Assembly (NCBI GenBank): GCA_032358165.1
Contig: JAALGY010000012.1
Span: forward strand, 1,798,001 to 1,862,000
Direction of reading: 5' to 3'
Origin: Diplosphaera chodatii
Lineage: Eukaryota; Chlorophyta; Trebouxiophyceae; Prasiolales; Stichococcaceae
DNA: 64,000 nucleotides
In this document: piece by piece, positions 59,901-64,000 of the stretch
How positions within the stretch are numbered: position 1 is the stretch's first letter
How the letters are laid out: each line of letters begins with the position of its first letter
Made by a program: the position numbers and the translations under genes
The notes under the pieces: generated by a model
What the model saw: only the letters and a program-made list of their open reading frames with translations
Told to the model about the DNA's origin: nothing
Database searches by the model: none

Positions 59901-62900
59901 CGCACGAGGGCGGAGGCGGTGGTGGCTGTGAAAAAATGTCCACGCAGATGTCATCAAACATCAGTTGCGATTGCCAAGGCGCGCATGACAGCGGCCGTCC
60001 ATACGAGTCGCTCATCCACGCCATCTCGCCACCGAACACGTTGAACGTGACCTGCGCATAATGCACCGATGTTGCACATGGCGGCAAGCAACCACTCTCA
60101 CTGCTGCGTTCACTCCTGCCAGCTCAACATGGCATGACTTGCAGGAAGGGGCCTCGACTTCACTCACACGCACATCCGTATTGTGAACTGCAGTCGACCT
60201 CCTGCACCCGTCAAAACGGTTCTCACCTTGTCGACCAGCGAGAAGCTGGCATTGGGAATGATGAGCGATGTGTAACCACTCTCACCCAGCTGCAGCTGTT
60301 CTTGTGCGACCAGCTGGTTCTGCACAGGAACAACAGCAGATTGATCAGTCTCCCATGTCTCATGACTGGGCAAAGTACCACACTGACATTGAATGGGTGT
60401 GCAGAAGTCTGTTGCCGTGACTCACCCTCCAGTAACCATACATGTTGACTCTCAAGAAGCTGCGGCAGTACGGCTGGACATAGAATGAACGCAGGTTGAA
60501 GCCCTTGCCATATTCCGTTCTGCACTTGCAAACAGTGCACCAGTCAGTCCCTTTCGTCAAGTGGGCTGTTTACCTGCAACAATGAACCCCTCGCACATCC
60601 AGCCCAGCATCATGCAGCAGCTTGCAGGCCGCACCCCATCTGTGCAAACGGGCTGTTTGTGATGATGGCATTTGGCTGGCTGAAGGCACCAAGATCATCA
60701 ACCGACACAAAGTTGGTCCAGGGCAAACCCGCATACCCAAAGCTGCGAGCATGCGACCCCGTCAGAGCGTGCAAACTGCATCAGAGGCTGTGGTGCAATG
60801 TGTGCAATGGCAGGGCGCACATTGCACGAGATGACGCCCAGCATGCAGGTGGACTCACAGGTCGCCCAGCTGCGTGAGCTCATCAAAGGTCAGCAGCTGT
60901 GCGGGGCACACGGCTTCGCGCGAGGGCGGCACATCCGGGTGCGTCGGCTGCTGATCGGCTGGCGCCACATGGATGTTGATGTTGTCGATGACAACTGACG
61001 TCCTCTGCAGGGGGTGGGGACACCAGGATACATACCACCATATATGCATAATGTCATGCATCCGTGTATATCTGCAGTACTGTGTGCCTTTGCTCCGCGC
61101 AGCCTCCACATGCGTCATGATGTGCAACGACCTCACGAGTCACATGCACTGCACAGGAGGCGCACACAACATGCAGTACACACCTCGTCTGAGGGAATGC
61201 CGATGTAGGGCCCAGGCGTGCCGCCGCTGGAGGTCACCATGACCATCTGCACCGCTCCAAATGACGGTGGCAGCTCGATGAACGTGTGGAAGCGACACTT
61301 GAGGGTGTAGGTCGCTGTGGCCACGACGTCACCCTCCACCTGCAAGTTTGGAACACCTGTATGACGCCCTCCTGTGCATCCCGATTCTGCATCTGGGTGA
61401 TACTAATGCCTAAATTCTATATCTGCTAGTGCTCGCACACGTGGTCTGGTGGTGGACAGCTGCAAGGATAGCAGGCAGCAAATGACCAGCTGGCAGCACC
61501 GCTCACCAGTCCCGTCAGGGTCATCTGCAGGTTGTCATACCAGGCGGCCATTGCCCACAGCCACTTCACCTGCAGTGCGTCGTCGCTGCTGTTAATGGTT
61601 GCTGATGGCCACGATGTCATGTACAGTCAGGTTTGCCAACATGCATTTCCGCCGTACTGGCTGCGCTGGCCACTCTTGCTGGCATGGCCTGCTGCTACAT
61701 GTACCAGACCTCCCCAGGTGCTCACCGCCATCAGCTTGCCCTCGAAGTAGGCAGGCGGTGAGTACTGTGTGGTGGTGTATATGACGCCTGGCGTGGGCGC
61801 CGTTGCTGTGTAGCGCGCAGCGTTCCGCACGTAGCCTGTCACATTTGGTGTGCCCCACACCCCCAGGAAGCCTGCGATGTACACATGCACCAGGTCTCAC
61901 CAGGTGTTTGAGCTGCATCCCAGGCAAAAGTAGGACAATTTCTGCCAATTACCCAGCATCAGACTGCAAGCTCGTGCTTGAAGCAGTGTGAATAACTGCC
62001 CTGAACCCTCGAACAGCTCACTGTGAAATGAAAGGCCACACTGCCGTGGGAACAGCCCGAGGCTGTTGGTGATGATGCCCCCAGTCTCATCCGGGATTGT
62101 AAGGTAAGCCGGCAGGTCCGAGAAATTGATCAGGCAGTCGCCGCTGCCAGGTTCCACTGCCATGCCGTGTGGTGGTGGTGGCGGTGGTGACCTGTACACC
62201 AAGAGTACACGTGATCATTCTATTCTGCACCATAGTTCTGTGCCACAGCAAAATGTCTGGTGTTCCAATCAATCGTCGTGTGCAAATTCTCACGCTGGAG
62301 GCAGTGGCGGCGACGGGGGCAGCGGCGGAGGCCTGGGTGGCCGGGGGGGCGGAGGCGAAGCCTTGAAAGGCGGCGGCGGCAGGCGCGATGGCGGAAGCGG
62401 TGGCCTTGGCGGCGGCGCATTGACGGTACCGTTCCGGCCGGGGGGCGGGGGCGGGAGCCGGCTGATGTGGCCTTGATCGGGCCGCGGTGGCGGCGGCGGC
62501 CGCCGCTTGGCGGTCGGCTTCTTCCTGGTCGGCTTTCTCGTCGGCTTTCTCGTCGGCTTCCGCGTCGGCTTTCTGGTCGGCTTCCGCGTCGGCTTCCGCA
62601 TTGGCCTCCTCGTCGGCCGCTTGGCTGTCGGCCGCACGCCTGGCTTCCCTACCTTGAGCGTCGGCCGCTTGGCTGTTGGCCGCACGCCAGGCCTCCCGAC
62701 CTTGGGCGTCGGCCGGCTGGCTGTTGGCCGCATGCCTGGCTTCCCTATTGCGGGCGTCGGCCGCTTGGCTGTTGGACGCACGCCAGGCCTCCCTATCTTG
62801 GGCGTCGGCCGCTTGGCCGTCGCGCGTGGCGTCGGCTTTCGTGTTGGCTTCCGCGTCGGCCGCCGGAGGGTTGGCCTTGGCGCGGTTGTCTTTGCAGGCT

Positions 62901-64000
62901 GCCGTGTTGGCCTGGGAGCGGGTTTCCTCGTGGGCCGCCGCGTTGGCTTCGGAGCTGGTCTGGGTGTGGGCTTCTTTCGTGTTGGTTTGCGGGTTGGCTT
63001 CGGTGCAGGCCTCCGTGTGGGCTTTGCCGCTGGGCCGCGCGGCTTGCGCTTGTGGCAGCCATACACGCTGACATAGCACGATTGGTACAGGGTGCCATCC
63101 TTGCCCGCCTTGCCAATGGCGGCTGAAATCTCCTGCCGCACTTTCAGTGGCATTTTGTCCACGGGGCGCCCGCTGACACGGTACTTTCGTGCTACACGGT
63201 TGATGATAGACTGAACCATGTCCCAGTTGACGGTCTGGCCGGGTGGCGCATTGTGCCGGCTGACAGTGGGCTTCTCGTTGCGATCGGGGTTCCACCAGTC
63301 GTCGACTACCGCCTTTTTCGTCGGCTTCTTTGTCGGCTGCTTCCGCTTGGCCGTGGGCGCCTTGCGCGCCGCCTGCGCCGCTGCCTTCAGCCGTGCAGTG
63401 GGCCGCGGCTTGGGCACGTTGCGGTGGCGGGCAGTGGGCTTGGGGGTCTTCACAGCTGCGACGCTTGCCAGCCGGGCATTTTCCGCAGCTACCCCTGGCT
63501 GCGCTGCGGCTGTGCTGGGACGGGGGGCTGGGGCGGCCGGAGGGGCCGGGGCAGCAGCTGCCACCCTGGCGGCGGCAGCAGAACTGACGCCTTGCACCGC
63601 CGGGCTGGCGGCGTCCTGATGGACTGCCTCCAGGTGGGCCTGGGGCAGGCCCCAGGACTGGACGTCGATGCCCGCTGACTCCAGCAGATCAAGGACGCCA
63701 GGATCTGTGGCCGCTTCTGGCAGCGGCGGCGGCGGCAGCGGCGGCGGCGACACGGGCGGCAGCGGCGGCGGCGGCGGCAGAGGATGGGCGGGCAGTGACG
63801 CAGCCTCTGGCTTGGGCAACGATGCTGCAACCTCTGGCTGCTGCTGCGCGGCCAGCACAGATGTCAGCATCACAGCTGCTACCTCTGGGAGCTTGACCAA
63901 TGGCGGCGGGGCTGATGGCACTGGTGCAGGTGGCAGCTGAGATGGGCTGTGAGCTGTGGACGCCTCTGCCGTACCTGCCGCGTCTGCGACATGTGACTGT
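56950..64000 (-). CDS. Modular proline-rich extracellular glycoprotein (5' end off window)
   Basis: Probably a hydroxyproline-rich wall or matrix protein. The open frame continues off the right edge, so the start and any signal peptide are missing. Order: P/A-rich stretch with LPPPPPLPPVSPPPLPP; a small domain around NWDMVQSIINRVARKYRVSG and YQSCYVSVYGCHKRKPRG; long basic KPTR repeats; SPPPP linker; module A (GDCLINFSDLPAYLTIPDET, GIITNSLGLFPRQCGLSF, GFLGVWGTPNVTGYV, KWLWAMAAWYDNLQMTLTG, TYTLKCRFHTFIELPPSFGA, VVIDNINIHVAP). Module B follows (CPAQLLTFDELTQLGD, GYAGLPWTNFVSVDDLGAFS, NAIITNSPFAQMGCGL, GFNLRSFYVQPYCRSFLRV, YTSLIIPNASFSLVDK, VTFNVFGGEMAWMSDS, MFDDICVDIF). Then come eight poly-proline cassette exons and an acidic P/D/E-rich tail (exon 56950-57787, stop TAA at 56950-56952). 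Modules A and B look like diverged copies of one jelly-roll, carbohydrate-binding-like fold; GYAGLPWTNF resembles a GYGGLxWxNF motif I recall from secreted fungal and bacterial proteins. Confidence 0.72.
57939..59768 (-). repeat. Array of eight symmetric phase-2 poly-proline exons
   Basis: Exons at 59628-59768 (141 nt), 59427-59477 (51), 59267-59302 (36), 59035-59103 (69), 58627-58851 (225), 58408-58494 (87), 58182-58277 (96) and 57939-58007 (69). Each starts with the single G of a split AGG/CGG Arg or AGC-type codon, ends in ...AG or ...CG before gt, and has a length divisible by three. All encode PPPPKPPPxPPNPPPP-like sequence. Introns between them are 124-183 nt. The flanking exons (59906-60051, ending in phase 2, and 56950-57787, starting in phase 2) fit the same phase. 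Confidence 0.9.
62515..62605 (-). repeat. 12-bp tandem repeat encoding KPTR units
   Basis: Six or seven consecutive copies of a 12-bp unit read KPTR on the minus strand, directly after the 16-residue repeats and before the poly-proline linker. Nucleotide changes are mainly at third positions, so the repeats are kept at the protein level. Confidence 0.88.
62612..62824 (-). repeat. 48-bp tandem repeat encoding a 16-residue basic unit
   Basis: Four to five copies of a 48-bp unit, for example starting at 62612 and 62660. They encode RPTAKRPTPKIGRPGV with small changes (AIGKPGM, KVGRPGV, LKVGKPGV). The repeats are positively charged throughout and sit in the glycoprotein's first visible exon. Confidence 0.9.

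Noticed and set aside
62087..63295. Alternative 402-residue minus-strand frame (ADAQGREARRA-like repeats) in the glycoprotein
   Set aside because: Frame-shifted reading of the KPTR and 48-bp repeats. It does not join in phase to module A, whereas the chosen frame does.
63919..63921. Start of the glycoprotein at 63921
   Set aside because: The codon there is GTG, and the frame stays open with plausible sequence to the right edge, so the gene continues out of the window.
1..64000. Bacterial-type mobile elements, CRISPR arrays, viral genes or tRNA/rRNA genes
   Set aside because: I found no transposase, integrase, capsid or regularly spaced repeat signature and no tRNA-like box pairs on reading both strands; a covariance-model search would be needed to exclude a small RNA gene.

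Overview
This window is nuclear DNA from a photosynthetic eukaryote, almost certainly a chlorophyte green alga, and probably a Trebouxiophyceae-like unicell (the class is inference). The sequence shows genes broken by many short GT-AG introns. It also shows a nuclear LHCII antenna gene, nuclear Ycf36, an SBP-box transcription factor, cytosolic ATP-citrate lyase, plant-type MscS channels and a hydroxyproline-rich (SPPPP) wall or matrix glycoprotein. There are no operons, ribosome binding sites, CRISPR arrays, integrases or IS elements. I reconstructed exons by eye from splice motifs and family similarity, so internal exon edges are approximate unless positions are given.

Layout. 0-2.5 kb (+): 3' part of a family X DNA polymerase of the Pol mu/TdT type. 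3.2-5.0 kb (+): membrane-anchored glycerophosphodiester phosphodiesterase. 6.0-10.5 kb (-): secreted GH5 endo-beta-mannanase with a long Pro/Thr repeat region. 11.3-14.0 kb (-): unrecognised membrane protein. 14.7-19.8 kb (-): ABC1/UbiB-family plastid kinase. 20.8-23.8 kb (+): SBP-box factor. 24.6-25.5 kb (+): DWARF27-like carotenoid isomerase. 25.9-29.5 kb (-): orphan ORF and AVT1-like amino-acid transporter. 29.8-31.4 kb (-): NSRP1/CCDC55 splicing regulator. 32.1-36.7 kb (+): ATP-citrate lyase subunit B. 37.3-38.9 kb (-): Ycf36/DUF1230. 39.3-42.2 kb: two unrecognised genes. 42.5-44.8 kb (+): HEI10-like meiotic RING protein. 45.4-53.3 kb (-): MscS-like channel with an EF-hand. 54.1-55.1 kb (-): intronless LHCII gene. 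56.1-56.3 kb (+): possible 40-residue membrane peptide. 57.0-64.0 kb (-): modular poly-proline glycoprotein running off the right edge.

The genes do not form one pathway. Several neighbours are head to head across 0.3-1.0 kb (ABC1K/SBP, NSRP1/ACLB, Ycf36/unknown, unknown/HEI10), which suggests shared promoter regions. Plastid themes recur (ABC1K, D27, Ycf36, LHCII). The most unusual items are an uninterrupted array of eight symmetric phase-2 poly-proline exons, an LHCII protein with a roughly 70-residue lysine-rich insertion, a TdT/Pol mu-like polymerase in a green alga, and an AT-rich palindrome inside an ATP-citrate lyase intron.
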